DNA of 64,000 nt from Aculops lycopersici (GCA_015350385.1 WNKI01000002.1:5264636-5328635), one strand, 5' to 3'. Positions 1 to 11,527 are shown, counted from the stretch's first letter. The notes: generated from the sequence alone by a model not told the origin. Numbers and translations are program-made.

Positions 1-2337
1 CTTTTCTGGTTTGAAAGGTCTACGGTTGTACGAGAGTGAAACTCTCGACAGAATAAACCCGAAAGAAAATCACTCTCCAGGGAGTTGGAAGTTTTCCGCT
101 GCACCTTCAAAGACACTGGCTAAGTTTTTGAACAGACACACGACCACAACCAAACAGAAGTTGATTATTCCGCCTCCATGTTGTGCTCTCTACCACAACT
201 ACTGCAGCTATAAACTGCTCAACACTACCACATAGTTCGAGCCAGCTCTCCCAGCCGGCAACTGCCGCGAGCGGAAGTTGTAGGGCATATTGTTGTTTGG
301 TGGGAGCCAGGTAAAAATGAGGAGTCCGTGGTGGTCGCAGCCAGCGCCGCTTATGTGTGCGTGCGCGAGTGGAAGTGGGAAAACGACAACACTGCGACCT
401 GAATGAGCGATGAGCTTTGCCGCTTGCTGCGAGGTTGGTGACCAAACCGGAAGTTTGCGGCAAGCAGCAACTAGAAACCTGAGGCTCACAGTAGAAAGTC
501 GGCGCCGGAGGCTAGTGTTCGAGTTCGTTTTGTCGGCTCATAGAGAGGGAGTCGCGAGCACAATCGCCGCTTGTTAAGCTAACGCAGGCAGAGAGGGTTC
601 CCCTCGAGCACTTAACTTTTTGGTTCCAACTTCCGCTACTGGCCAGCCGGCTGGCCAATCGTGGCGTCTCACTCCAACGAGAGCCAACGGCGGGCTCACA
701 AATGCACACAAAGTCGGCCAAGCGGACGGCCGAAGTGAGGAGGGGAAGTCAGTTTAGCGGTAGCAGTAGCAGCGGTGGTCACCGAAGGACTGGCCAACGG
801 ACCCGACCAGCTAGCTCGAGAGAAAGAGATGGACTTGCACGCGACGATAACTAAAGCTTTCGTCGAGCTCGTTTTTCCATCCCAGCGGCTCCTTTTTCCA
901 ACAAACTGCATCGCATTTGCATTTGCCCTTCGGCCGCGCTAGTCGCCATCCACGATTTGCGCCTAGCTAGACTAGTTGGCAAAGTCCCTAGGCGCTCGAG
1001 TTGGCCAGTCATTCAGCCAGTTAGCTTAGTTTTGCGAGATGATCTCGAAATGAGGTAACAACAAGAGCCGACTACAATCGACTGCATCTCTCTCTCTCTC
1101 TCTCCCACACACACCCTAACTCACTCGCTCGCTTGTCCACTAACCAGTCATCTGGCTATCCAACAAGCCGGCCGATCGAGTCACGAGCTCCGCCCACAGA
1201 GAGCTCCATTGTGTCCGTCTTTTGTTGCCATCCGCCCAGCGCCTCGAAACCCATCATCTAGTTACACAACTGAACACCGGCACCACTAGCGACATCCACT
1301 TTGAACACAGGAGTAGATGCTCGCCGGTGGCAAGCTAGCTTGCCAAAACTAGCTTATCAACTGGCTCAGCACTGATCTTATTTTTACAGGAGAGTGCATC
1401 GTTCTATCGGCGTTGGCGGCGACGCCGCGCCTCGTTGGCCTCACGTAATCCAACGCAAACTAGAGGAGGAGACTGAGTAGTTGCCCTCGGAGGCGGCTGT
1501 AGCGGCCGAGCCACGTCTCTTTGATTTCGTAATCGAGTTGCAACTGCAACAACAGCAACCACCGCCACTACTCATCGTCAATGATGCAAATCAGTTGCTC
1601 GCAACTCAATCGGCTCGAGCTCAAGAGAGTGCCGCCCCTCGCTCTTGGCAATGGGATTTGTGTGCAGGCGAGCGGCTGGCTGGCCGGCACGTGATCGTCG
1701 TTGCTTCCGGCGCCACCGCTACCGTCGACCTTGGTTTTGGGTTTGGATTCGATTTCATCGTCGTCGTCGTCGTCTTCATCTTCGTCGTTTCTGGATCGAG
1801 GAGCGACTTTCAAGTTTCGAGCCACCGATCGAGCGGAACCAAGAGGAGAAAACCAAGACAAAACGGAAGCTGATTGCGGCCACGGAATCACCGGCCGACT
1901 GGTAGTTTGCAGCGAGCGACGTGCTCTTGGAGCAGTAGGGCTTGGTTTAGTTTGGTTTGTTTAGAGGTCGGCACACTAGTCGGCTGTGGCCAACCAACTA
2001 GATTTGCGCCCATTAATATGTGTTGGCACGACTAGAGATGGCCAAGTTCGATAGCCAGGTTGGGTTGCCGCCGCTGTCGCAAAATGTGAAACACTTTGTA
2101 ACCTCAGCGAGATTGTGCACGCAGTGGGCCTTTTCTCGCGGCATCCCTTTGGTTGAATCGTAGTTGTAGTCTTCATTAGAGGCACACTGAATTGGAAGCT
2201 CTCTCGCTAGGTTTGTGTTGGCCGATAAAAAGACAGCTCTCTGTTGTTGCTGCTCTTGTTTTTGGCTCTACTATCAGGGAAAAGTGGGGCCAAACTGCGG
2301 AATAGAGACACAAAAAGGACAACAATAGCAGCAGCAA

Positions 2338-2427
2338 CGAGTCGAGTCGAGTCGAGTCGAGTCGAGTCGAGTCGAGTCGAGTCGAGTCGAGTCGAGTCGA
2401 GTCGAGTCGAGTCGAGTCGAGTCGAGT
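2338..2427. repeat. (GAGTC)n pentanucleotide array, about 18 copies
   Basis: The unit GAGTC repeats without visible interruption for about 90 bp. Because 5 is not a multiple of 3, all three frames stay open on both strands and yield SRVES- or DSTRL-type peptides. Those frames are by-products of the repeat, not genes. Confidence 0.95.
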
Positions 2428-4770
2428 GGCCTTATAATAGAGAGACATGAGGAGGCCATTTGTTTTGTCTCTCGCTGGTTAGATGGGCACGTGCAGCGAC
2501 AGCAGAAGTAGTAGTACATTTTTGGGCCTGGCTGTAGCAGCGGCAAGACTCCTCCTTTTGCTACTCATTGGCTCAGTGGCTTAGTGAATGGCGGCAACTC
2601 TAGCTGCTCTTTCAGGTGGTTGCTAGAAATGGGCGGGCTTTGGTTGGACTCGCCGCGAGGTTACACAACAAAAACTAGCGCCTGTAAGAGGAGATTGAGA
2701 GGCTGGATTTGATTGTCGGTTCCGGTGTCAGTGCCTGCGTCTGTGTTGTTGTGTTGCTCTCGTTGTTAAGTTTCCTTTTTGTCGAGCTTGAAAGTTTGCC
2801 GATCATTTGTGGTTCAAGTAATAAATCTTTTTGCCCCTCTATGTTTGTCGCGGTCTCAATTGACCAGAGCAGCAATTTTTGCCCGTGTTTTGGTTGCTAA
2901 CTTCACGAATCGCTGTTCGCGATGGACAGCACCACAAACAAAGGAGCCACAAGTGAGCTCTAGGTTTCAAGTTTAGTTGGTCTTCCAAGTCGATGATACT
3001 TGCGATTCAGCTCACTTCCTCTCCAAAATCTTTTGTGGCACCCCAAATAAAGCGACCACAAGTGAGACAGCCAATGCGCAAAGCCACTATGCGCTGTGGC
3101 AACTCTCCACCTTGCCAAGCCAAAATGGAGAGGCCGAAGAGTTGGATGAAACGAGAGCCACTCCCATTGTAACTCTCACTGTCGCCGAGCTCACAACAAG
3201 GGAACTTTGTTTTGGGTTAGAAAAAACTCGAGCCAGCAAACTAACGAGCTGTTCAATTTGGGGCGACGAGAAGAGCAAAAAGAGGAGCTAACCAATTCTA
3301 TTGTTATTATTGAATTTTCTCGCTTTTTCTTGGCTCCAACTTCCGCTTGCTGCGCCACTAGCTAGCCAGTCGGCTGGCTTGTCGACCGGATGTCGCGCTT
3401 TTTGCAAGTGTGCCTGTGTGACAAAAGCGGCAAATGGACGGAAGAGATAGAGAAACTCGTCCAAATTTGCGAGATTCGATTAGGCCAACTAGTGGCTGTG
3501 TCGGTGGTAGTGGCACAGACCAGCTCGCACGCGTCAATATTGGCAACTGGCTGACTTTTTGCTCGGTCATGGCAACATAGTGATGATAACAATAACTATG
3601 AAGGCCTTAGAGAGGCGCAGAGGAAAGACATACAGAGCAGTCAACTTCGAAGTTGCACGATAGACAAACTCTCAGCCTGCGACATCCACTTAGTATCGTG
3701 CTTTAGTATTGGAAAACGACTGATATAAGCTGAGGCGAAAAAAGGAGCAATAAGGACAGTGAAGTTCACGGTTAACTTGGTCCAGTCAACTCACCCCTTA
3801 CTTGGCCTACAGCTGAACCGATGGCTCGAACTCAACTTCAATTTAGATGCATTAAACGAGTGAAGGGAAGGGAAATGAGAGGAAGAAGTAGGAGGAGAAG
3901 GAAGAGGCAAACAAAGGGCAGCAGTCTGTTGGTCCGCTGATTTTTGGAGCCAACATTGACGCCGGCGCCGACGAGCAGGACAAGCAACTTGGCGATAGAC
4001 AGAAATGTCACAGGAAGTATGGCGACAGTTTGCCGGTGGAAAAGGGAGCCTGTCGAGCAAGCTAACTAATCGGATGCAGCAGAGCAACGAGATACGAAAC
4101 TCTCGTCATGTTGACAAATGCGACTCCCTCATTCTGGTGGTCGTTCGAGATAGAGGAACCAAAGGGTTATGGTGTTGGCACTCGCATATTAGAAGAGAGA
4201 AATGCAATCGGCTGCTCGTTGTCTGGTCGTTAACTTTTGCCTGCCTTCTTTGGCCGCGAGGAGGCCGCTGCTTGCGGCAAACAAGGGAAATTTGTATTGG
4301 TTTATATCAGGAACAATGACGACGCCCTCGCAAACGTAGCAAAGAAGGCCCAAGGGAGCGACCGAAGCGGCGCTCGTGATTTTGCCCCTCTGCGCTCCGC
4401 TTCGCTCCAGACAAACACCAATGCTAATACTTATCCGCATAGTAATACTAATACCAATTGTATTTAAATACCAACGGCAAGGGTAACTCTACGTGGCGGC
4501 GATAATAACTAACATTTATGCATGAGACTCGACGAGAAGGGCAAGTGGGCGAGCAAACGAGTGAAATGAGCGAGGAGCGAGAGTTCAATTATCTCACGTT
4601 GCCGCTAGTTCCTGTTGGTTGCATCTTGAGTCTTGCTGCCTCTTAAATCCAACCAGCGAGCGGCTTACGCTTCGATTCGCACCCACAAGGCAAGAGCCTG
4701 CGAGTCGGAGGCGAGAGAATTGAAAGAGAGCCCAAGATTATAACCAACACCCTAACCAACCATCCTGTAA

Positions 4771-4790
4771 GCTAGCTAGCTAGCTAGCTA
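4771..4790. repeat. (GCTA)5 tetranucleotide run
   Basis: A perfect, self-complementary GCTA repeat. The same unit recurs at 5422-5445, near 30815-30826 and near 63009-63020, so it is a favoured microsatellite of this genome. Confidence 0.9.
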
Positions 4791-5421
4791 ACCAAGAGAG
4801 CGCTGGCCAATTATCGATTTCCGCCAACGCCGAGTCGTTTATGACTCTACCGCTACAGTATCCCGGCGGCAACTCGTTATGTGTTTGCTCCACTAGCAGC
4901 AAGGTCGCTGGTTAGTGGCCCGCTCGTCGCGTTAGGTGTCCTTCAATGGAGGATTGTTAGGCGCCCGCCCCTGCTCTAGGTGGCAAAGACAAGCTCTCTG
5001 TGCAACGAAAGCGGAAGTAGAGGCGACAGCGACGCCGCCACCACCAAGCTAGCCAATGCCTTGGCCGGCGTGTCAGTTGGCAAGACTCATCACGAGACAA
5101 CGACGACAATTGAGAGCGAGAGCGAGACAAAGTCGCCAGGTGCGCGTAGCGGCGGCACTCGCCTTGCTAACGACCGACCTGGCCAACTTTAATGGTAAAT
5201 CGGCAGCTAACACTCTCCTCGGTTGCTCCTTGTTCTTAGGTTCAGCTGCCATCTACATGCACCAATACTTCGGTGAGCAAGCGAATAGAGAGGCGATACA
5301 ATGGCGCCGCTTGCGTGCAAACATTACGTTAGGTCGGGCCAGATTGCTGCTACGTAACTCATAGCTCCCAACTTCAGAGGAGATTTAGGTGAAAGATTTG
5401 CCGAATGCTGGTGGGCAAATG

Positions 5422-5445
5422 TAGCTAGCTAGCTAGCTAGCTAGC
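5422..5445. repeat. (TAGC)6 tetranucleotide run
   Basis: A perfect TAGC repeat of 24 bp, followed by GCAA/GCAT units that look like decayed copies. Confidence 0.9.
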
Positions 5446-6427
5446 AAGCAAGCAAGCATGCAAGCAAAGCAACGCGATAGAACACAACAAAAACTCAAAT
5501 GGAAGCCAATTTGGCGCGCCACTGATGCATAAGCTAAGTAGGCGACAACTTAACCTTGCCGGTCCAACTTTCACCTGGCTGGCCGGTGGTTGTTGTGTTG
5601 CTGCTGCTGCTGCTGATGGTGGTGTCCAGCTGCTCGGCAATGCGAACTGGTCGCGGTCAGGTAATATAGTTGAATGCGCTACTTAGCACACTGGCCCCAT
5701 TCCTCTCTGATTACCTCCTCACTCTTCTCGTCTAGTTGATGATGATGGTAGCAAAAATAGAACTTGGCCCAGTATACAATGCGTCTCGTGTCATTGTCCC
5801 ATAGAGACACAAACGTCGACGTTGCCGTTAATATCCTGCCCATTGACTGGTTTGGTTAGCCAGTTGGCAAGCTAGTGAAATGGACAACCAGGCAACTAGA
5901 CGACGACCGCCACAACCACGGAGGCAACAACGAAACGGACAAAGGCGGACGTATGAACTGCCGCCGCTCCCGCAATCGAGCTTAGTTATACCCGTTGCTC
6001 GTGACAATGAGGAGGAACCAGATTGCCGGGTCGCAAAGTCACTAGCTTCGCCGTTCGAGATAGGCGTTTGTTTAATTTGGCGCGTCGCTAGAGATAAGAG
6101 AGTTGAATGGAGGGAAGTGGAAAGTTTACTGCTCGAGTCCAGCACAATGGTTGAGCTTCCTGTCAAGATCAAAAATGTTGTTGATGAGTTTTGGGCAACT
6201 TTATGATGACTTTCATGAGCCATCAACTAGAAGTCACCTAACTCCTAAGCGGAAGTTGCCATTCAAGAAGAGATGAGACAAAATTTAATGAAACTCCGTC
6301 TGTGGCTTAAAATTGATCCCATGAACGATGCACCTTTTTGCAAAAGATCATCAATCTAATAGAAAATAAGGAGGAAAACTAACTAAAGTTCCATGTTCAG
6401 TTGAAATACAGTTAGAAAAATACTTAC

Positions 6428-6588
6428 CTGACCAACGATTCGGGCTTCCAAGTCGAAAGTTCTAGTGCAAATAGAACTATTATTGTCCATAGAGTAGCGC
6501 AAAGTATTATTGCCGGCGATTTTGATGAAATCCTACTCCTAGCAACCGACATTTCGTCCTCCAGTTTTCCGTGCTTTCGTTTCGACAT
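6428..6588 (-). CDS. Partial: first coding exon of an unidentified single-pass membrane protein
   Basis: Read on the minus strand, an ATG at 6588 opens a 53-codon frame. It starts MSKRKHGKLEDE and runs through a basic stretch into a hydrophobic segment, AIILCATLWTIIVLFALEL, followed by STWKPESLV. The frame ends at TCAG|GTAAGTAT, a donor perfectly complementary to the U1 snRNA 5' end, leaving two bases of a codon. A short basic N-terminus before one membrane span suggests type II topology (cytosolic N-terminus), as in many Golgi glycosyltransferases, but no catalytic part is visible. The frame is open upstream of the ATG to about 6711 without another ATG, so an upstream acceptor is possible. 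I do not recognise the family. The next gene upstream on this strand is the CLIP homologue, whose stop is at 7658. Confidence 0.5.
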
Positions 6589-7657
6589 TTCCTTTGGCTT
6601 GCAAAAATTTGATCCTGAATATTTCAAGCGTCTCTTGATGGTTTTGCTGTTTATTGATCGTATGTTGGTTGGTTGGTTGTTATTGTCGTCTGAAATTTTG
6701 CTTTCTCTCACTCACTCACTGGATCAGCTTGATTGAATTCGATCCTAAAGCCTCCGCCGCATGAATCTCACATAACTTGAGATTCGATTTTGTCGTTGAA
6801 AAATCAATGGCGAGTTCGATTATTTGTATTGCAAATTTTGAAAGATCATGAAAGAGATGGTAGAAATTGGAGGTGAAAGGTCAAGTCTCTCACTAGTCCA
6901 CCTCAAAACAATAATCAGCTTAAAACAAACAAAAACTCAACGACGCTAAATGATATGCGAAAACTTTGATTGCATAGCAGAGAGTAAAGGGATAAGTTTT
7001 CGATTTATGCTTCCCTTTCGATGGTTTCCTTCCTAAATTCAGATGGCTTCAGTTGTTGCCATTGAAGAGGTTGCTCGCATTGCGCTTGCCCACTGAGGCG
7101 CTCGCTGCACGAGTTTGCGCGCAACGCGCGTGTGTCGCACAGGTTACGTGCATGCAGCCGACAACGTGTCCCGTTAGGATAACACGGCGACCTGTTGTGC
7201 GATCTTGCCAAAAATTCACAACACGTCTAAATAATTGTGATACCCTCGAATTTGTCAGTCGCAAATAGTTTTCCCGCTAGAAAAATCTGCAGTCCTCCTT
7301 GAACGGGAGTCTTGCGCCATTTTTCCATTCAGTTTAGATCGAGAGTAAGGCAATTGTCGAGATGATGGGCTGCAGCTTGGCAGGGATAGTTAATTACGTA
7401 CCTATTATGGCAGTTTATTATTATTATTGTTCTCCTATAAACTTGAAAAGTTTGTTATTTTGATCAATTCAGATATATATCTATTTTCAAGTATATATTG
7501 AAGGGTTACTAAATTACTCTACTCCAAGAGATTTCATACTACAAGAAGAGTTTGGCATTATATTAATTTATGAAAAGCTCATGGTTTTGTGGTGCATAAA
7601 ATTAAAACTATCAACATAATAGAGGCACTTTAAAAAGTAAAGAAGGATGAGGGAAAG
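6589..7657. other. Intergenic: 5' flank of the membrane-protein exon and 3' flank of the CLIP gene
   Basis: No gene recognised. The part from about 7380 to 7657 is AT-rich, as expected of a 3' UTR and flank, and contains a minus-strand AATAAA. The 7020-7270 part is GC-richer, with no recognisable product. Confidence 0.6.
7414..7419 (-). terminator. Candidate poly(A) signal (AATAAA) of the CLIP gene
   Basis: TTTATT on the plus strand reads AATAAA on the minus strand, about 240 bp past the CLIP stop codon in AT-rich sequence. It is the clearest canonical signal I saw there. Confidence 0.45.
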
Positions 7658-10600
7658 TTAAACCTTCAAAAAGTTGCAACTCTTAATGGTGTGACCAAAC
7701 AGATCGCAATGGTCGCAGTATGGTCTTGGTGGTGGCGGTGGCGGCGCTTGATGCACCTGCCGCCGGAAGTCCGAATCAATGGGCATCTTTGCCGGTCTCC
7801 TAAGAGAGGCAAACTGTTGAATGGTTACACTCTCAAGCGATTGCCTAAAGATGTCCTCCAGGTCGAGGTGGTGGTTTTTGTAGTGGTTGTTGTTGTTGTT
7901 GTTGTTGTTATTATTATTATTATTGTTTGACTCTTCGCTCCCTCGATGCTGATGCTGCTGCTGCTGCTGTTGCCTTGAGGCTAGCTTTTCCGTTACATTT
8001 GGACAATAGACAGTGTGGTGTAAATCGTAAACTGAGCATATATCACAATATGGCCGCCCGCTAATACGCGTCGGTCTTTCCAAGTTCTCGTTTCTCGTTC
8101 GTCTCGTTAGAGTTGCCGCAATGGAAGCTAAATTCTTGCTCTCCTGTCTCGTGGGTTGCATTGTTTGTTCGTAGGTCGATTGAGGTTGCTGTGGTTGTTG
8201 GACTTTTTGCGGTGCAACTGGATACTTTCTCAATGTTCCATTGGGATCTGAATATTGTTTTGCAACATTTGCGCCTGCATTTGCATTTGCACCGTCCGAT
8301 GTGGTCGACGATGACGATGAAGTTGAATCTGAGGAGCTAGCGGTCGAGGTGGTGGACAGAAGCGAGCTGCTCGTTTTTGAGGCGCCGGTCGGACCATTGG
8401 AAGCTGCAGCGGCAACCACATGTGGCTGTCGCTTGGCAGTGAGAGTTGAATTGTTTGATGTTATGGGGCCCAAAATAAGGTTGTCAATTTCGCTAACCAG
8501 ATTCATTGTCTCCATTGAGGCCAATCGACTCTTGTAATCGTCGCACTTCCTTTGCATGTCCACAACAACCGAATTCAAGAACTCTATCTGAGTCTCGTAT
8601 TCGTCGCGCTTTTGCTTGCTCACTAACAGGTTGGTGCTATTAATATCGCCAGCTGCCTCACTAAAGTTGGTTACAGATTGCTTCTCATTATCAAGCGTCT
8701 CGCTGGAAAAGGTCACCTGTTGAGATCTTTGTTTTGTACCATGTGCCCTTTCCTGTTGCTGCGGCGGCTTAGCGGTGATTGTTGTGGTGTCATCATTAGT
8801 AACTCCATTTAGACCCGACGGTCGCCTCAAGGTCGACGAGTTGGCCTCTTCAAGTTGATCGCTTAGCTCGCGCAGCTTTAATTTTAACTCGTCCAACTCG
8901 GCACTGTGCTTTTGACGCATCTCATCAAATTTCCTCAATTGCTCCTCCTCAAGTTGAGCCCTCTGCTCGTCCATTTGCTTTTGCACTAAATCGCATTGAT
9001 CCTTCATCGTTTGACACTCGTCAGTTCGAAGTTGACACTCTTTCTTGAGCGATTCCAATTGACTCCTGAGCTCCTTGCCAATTCCCTCGAGTTCTCGCTC
9101 GCCAGCCAAACGAAGTTCCTCGATCTTAATCTTGTGCTCGGCAAGAGATTTCTTGCAATCATCTAGCTCGTGGCGCAGTGTTTCAATAATATCATTCCTA
9201 GATCTAATATACTTTTCCTTCATCTCCAAATCGCTCTTAAGTCTGTCCCTTTCACTGGCCACCTCTTGGGTTTGCAACTTGGAAGTCCTCAGGTCCTGCC
9301 TGACGGTTGCTAGGTCGCTGCGCATTTGAGCCGAGTCAATTTCAGATTGGGACAGTTGATCGGCGAGAGATTCGCGATCCTTGTGTAGGGTGTTCGTTTG
9401 TACGTCTAGTTGATGGCAGAGTTCAGTTAGTTGCTCGTTCAATGCATCCACTTGTTGTCTTAAAATAACCACCTGCTCTTGGTACTCCTCATTATCCTCG
9501 CGCAACTGGTGGTTTTCCCTACTCAACACCATGGATTTCTTTATCTCCTCCTCCAATTTACCCTCCATTTCGTTAATCTCCTCGCGCAATTTAATACACT
9601 TCCCATTGGCCTCCTTCAAATCCTCGGTGGCTCGCATTAGCTGGGCCGAGTGTTCGGTGGTTGATTTCAACAACTGCTTAACCGTATCCTCGGATTGTCT
9701 ATTCTGTTCCAATAAATCCTGACACCTCCGAGCCAACTCTTGGTTGTTGCAATCCACCTCAAGGGTTCGAGTCTCCATCTTCCTCCGCATAACCTCAATA
9801 TCGCGTCTATTACAATCGAGCTCGGCCTCGCGATCAATCAGCTGATCCCTCAAATCTCTAATCTCCATTTGTAGTCGAACAATTTCATCCTGCGGCGTCG
9901 GCGTCTTGTAGGGTTGCGGCGAGGTGGGCGTGGTGGAGCCGCGGCGCGCCGACGACAACTTGTTGTGCAGGATATCAATATCCTTCTTGCGGGCCAGCGA
10001 AATTTGTTCCAATTTTTCCTCGGCACTTCGAAGCTCCTGGCGCAACTGTCTCACCTGCTTCTCGTGCATATCATTCTCCTCGGTCTTGGTGGCTAGTTTG
10101 GCCTCTGTTGCCTTTAGTTCCAAGTTGATCTCGTCGATTCTCTTCAAGTGGCGCTCGCTTCTTTCCGATTCAATCTTCAGCTTCCGCTCCAAGTCGCCGG
10201 AATGCGATTGCAAATTTGCCACCTCGTTCCTTCGCATCTCAAGCGAGGTGCGCAATTGAATCATCTGCTCGTCCTTGCCCAAAATCTTCTCCTTTAATTC
10301 CTCTATCTCGCGCTCATACTTTTGCTTACTAATCGCCCGCTCGGTTGTGATTGCGGCAACAGGTTTCCCCGCCGCAACTTCCGCCTGCTCGCTCTCCATC
10401 GTTCTAAGTTGCTCCTCTCGATCGCTCAATTCCTTACGCAACTCGTTGCTTGAAATCTCCATCTCGTCCAATTTAAATTGAATATCGCCAACAAGTTGCT
10501 CGCGTTCCGCTAGTCGCTCGGCCAAACGCTTGTTCTCATCCTCAAACTCCTGAGCCAATCGGCGCAATTCAACAACCTCGTCGTCCGCCTCACTCGTAAC

Positions 10601-11527
10601 ATGAGACTTTTCCAATTCGCTCTGCTGGAACTTCTCCTCCCATTCTTCCGCCCGACGAGCCATTAGTTCGGCTTGAAACTTCTGCTCGTCGCGCTCCTTA
10701 ATCAACAGCTTGATCTGATTGTCTTTGTCGCGCAATGACATGGCCAGCGTTGGCACCTGACGGCTATGCGGCGACGAGGACGACGACATGACTGCTCCGA
10801 CGACAACAGGTGTCGAGCTAGAGTTGCGCGACACCGAAGAAGAGCCACTTGTTGTGCTTGAGCTTGAGGATGAAAGTCTGCCGTTTGCTATCTTGCTAGA
10901 TGGCTGATTTGTTGTAGCCGCCGGTGCTCCAGTTTTTAGTCTTGATGTCGAAGCTCCGTTTATTCCAATGGTGGTTATGCGACTACCGTTGCGATTGCTA
11001 CTGCTGCTGCTATTTGATGCTGCTGTTTTCTCTGGTGTTATCGCCGTTGCTGTCGCTTTGGTTGTAGTTGCTCTTGTGTTTGTGTTTGTGTTTGTATTTG
11101 TGCTTGTGCTTGTGCTTGAGTTTGCATTTGAGGCAGTCGGCAAACCAGAACTTTTACCCGATGCCGATAACAAAGTAGATGTCGTGGTCTTCTTTTTAAC
11201 CACCATAGATTGAGTGGAAAAGGTAGCCGCCGAGGAGCAAAGCGAGGCAGTGGTTGTGGTGGTGTCGCTGGCCAAACTACTGCGACTTGTTGACTTACCT
11301 GCGGCCAGCAGACTCGATTGGCTAGCTTGCCGTTGGGCGGCCTGCGAGACTGCATTCGCAGTTGTGCTCGTCGTCGTCGTCGTCGTCGAACCTAAGCGAC
11401 GGCCAAGGTTAGAAGAGCCAGTGGCACCTGTTGCCGTTGGCTTCCTAAGACCGCTCGCGCTGCCGCTACTCTGGCTTCGCGCCACTAATGGCTTGGGTCT
11501 TGTGGTTGATTTTGGTGGAGCAAACAT
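7658..11527 (-). CDS. CLIP1: CLIP-170/CLIP-190-like microtubule plus-end linker protein, without CAP-Gly domain
   Basis: This intronless frame gives 1289 residues from its first ATG (11527, MFAPPKSTTRPKP). Residues 1-260 are a basic Ser/Thr-rich low-complexity region. A long heptad coiled coil runs from about 264 to the middle-to-late part. A later segment contains FLNSVVVDMQRK, matching the diagnostic FLNSVIVDLQ motif of CLIP-170. Two zinc knuckles follow, separated by poly-Q, 14 Asn and poly-Pro: C1161-C1164-H1170-C1175 (CX2CX5HX4C, the spacing of the first CLIP-170 knuckle) and C1271-C1274-H1279-C1284 (CX2CX4HX4C). Known family role: tracking growing microtubule ends and linking cargo and dynein factors. 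Two hallmark parts are missing. No CAP-Gly (GKNDG-type) sequence occurs in the frame, and the protein ends NFLKV rather than an EEY/F-like tail. The frame is open upstream to 11776 but has no ATG. A possible 5' UTR donor (CAG|GTGAGC) lies at 11830/11829. CAP-Gly exons could exist further upstream, but none was seen. Confidence 0.9.
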   Translation of the reverse strand: MFAPPKSTTRPKPLVARSQSSGSASGLRKPTATGATGSSNLGRRLGSTTTTTTSTTANAVSQAAQRQASQSSLLAAGKSTSRSSLASDTTTTTASLCSSAATFSTQSMVVKKKTTTSTLLSASGKSSGLPTASNANSSTSTSTNTNTNTNTRATTTKATATAITPEKTAASNSSSSSNRNGSRITTIGINGASTSRLKTGAPAATTNQPSSKIANGRLSSSSSSTTSGSSSVSRNSSSTPVVVGAVMSSSSSPHSRQVPTLAMSLRDKDNQIKLLIKERDEQKFQAELMARRAEEWEEKFQQSELEKSHVTSEADDEVVELRRLAQEFEDENKRLAERLAEREQLVGDIQFKLDEMEISSNELRKELSDREEQLRTMESEQAEVAAGKPVAAITTERAISKQKYEREIEELKEKILGKDEQMIQLRTSLEMRRNEVANLQSHSGDLERKLKIESERSERHLKRIDEINLELKATEAKLATKTEENDMHEKQVRQLRQELRSAEEKLEQISLARKKDIDILHNKLSSARRGSTTPTSPQPYKTPTPQDEIVRLQMEIRDLRDQLIDREAELDCNRRDIEVMRRKMETRTLEVDCNNQELARRCQDLLEQNRQSEDTVKQLLKSTTEHSAQLMRATEDLKEANGKCIKLREEINEMEGKLEEEIKKSMVLSRENHQLREDNEEYQEQVVILRQQVDALNEQLTELCHQLDVQTNTLHKDRESLADQLSQSEIDSAQMRSDLATVRQDLRTSKLQTQEVASERDRLKSDLEMKEKYIRSRNDIIETLRHELDDCKKSLAEHKIKIEELRLAGERELEGIGKELRSQLESLKKECQLRTDECQTMKDQCDLVQKQMDEQRAQLEEEQLRKFDEMRQKHSAELDELKLKLRELSDQLEEANSSTLRRPSGLNGVTNDDTTTITAKPPQQQERAHGTKQRSQQVTFSSETLDNEKQSVTNFSEAAGDINSTNLLVSKQKRDEYETQIEFLNSVVVDMQRKCDDYKSRLASMETMNLVSEIDNLILGPITSNNSTLTAKRQPHVVAAAASNGPTGASKTSSSLLSTTSTASSSDSTSSSSSTTSDGANANAGANVAKQYSDPNGTLRKYPVAPQKVQQPQQPQSTYEQTMQPTRQESKNLASIAATLTRRTRNENLERPTRISGRPYCDICSVYDLHHTVYCPNVTEKLASRQQQQQQHQHRGSEESNNNNNNNNNNNNNNHYKNHHLDLEDIFRQSLESVTIQQFASLRRPAKMPIDSDFRRQVHQAPPPPPPRPYCDHCDLFGHTIKSCNFLKV

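Larger units (their letters stand above)
1..6427. other. Repeat-rich non-coding region, probably intron of the minus-strand gene starting at 6588
   Basis: No open frame here shows a recognisable protein domain or a convincing exon. If the donor at 6427/6428 is used, this stretch is intron and the next exons lie here unrecognised or beyond the window edge. It holds a (GAGTC)n array at about 2338-2427, (TAGC)n runs at 4771-4790 and 5422-5445, a CT run near 1087-1105, and a 16-bp perfect palindrome at 1329-1344 (arms GGCAAGCT/AGCTTGCC). Confidence 0.5.

Noticed and set aside
2977..3291. Plus-strand open frame of about 104 codons with ordinary composition
   Set aside because: It begins at TTG without an ATG, shows no domain, and has only a weak preceding acceptor. 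Treated as chance.
5880..6206. Plus-strand ORF of 108 codons with a fair ATG context
   Set aside because: No recognisable motif. The opposite strand is also open over the same stretch, and it lies in the putative intron of the minus-strand gene. Not supportable as a gene.
6419..6430. ATACTTACCTG, identical to the 5' end of U1 snRNA
   Set aside because: The rest of the U1 gene does not follow. The match is simply the reverse complement of an ideal splice donor.
11285..11305. Perfect donor-like CAG|GTAAGT within the CLIP ORF (minus strand)
   Set aside because: The reading frame continues through it (AAGKS) and no matching acceptor was identified. Possibly a cryptic site only.
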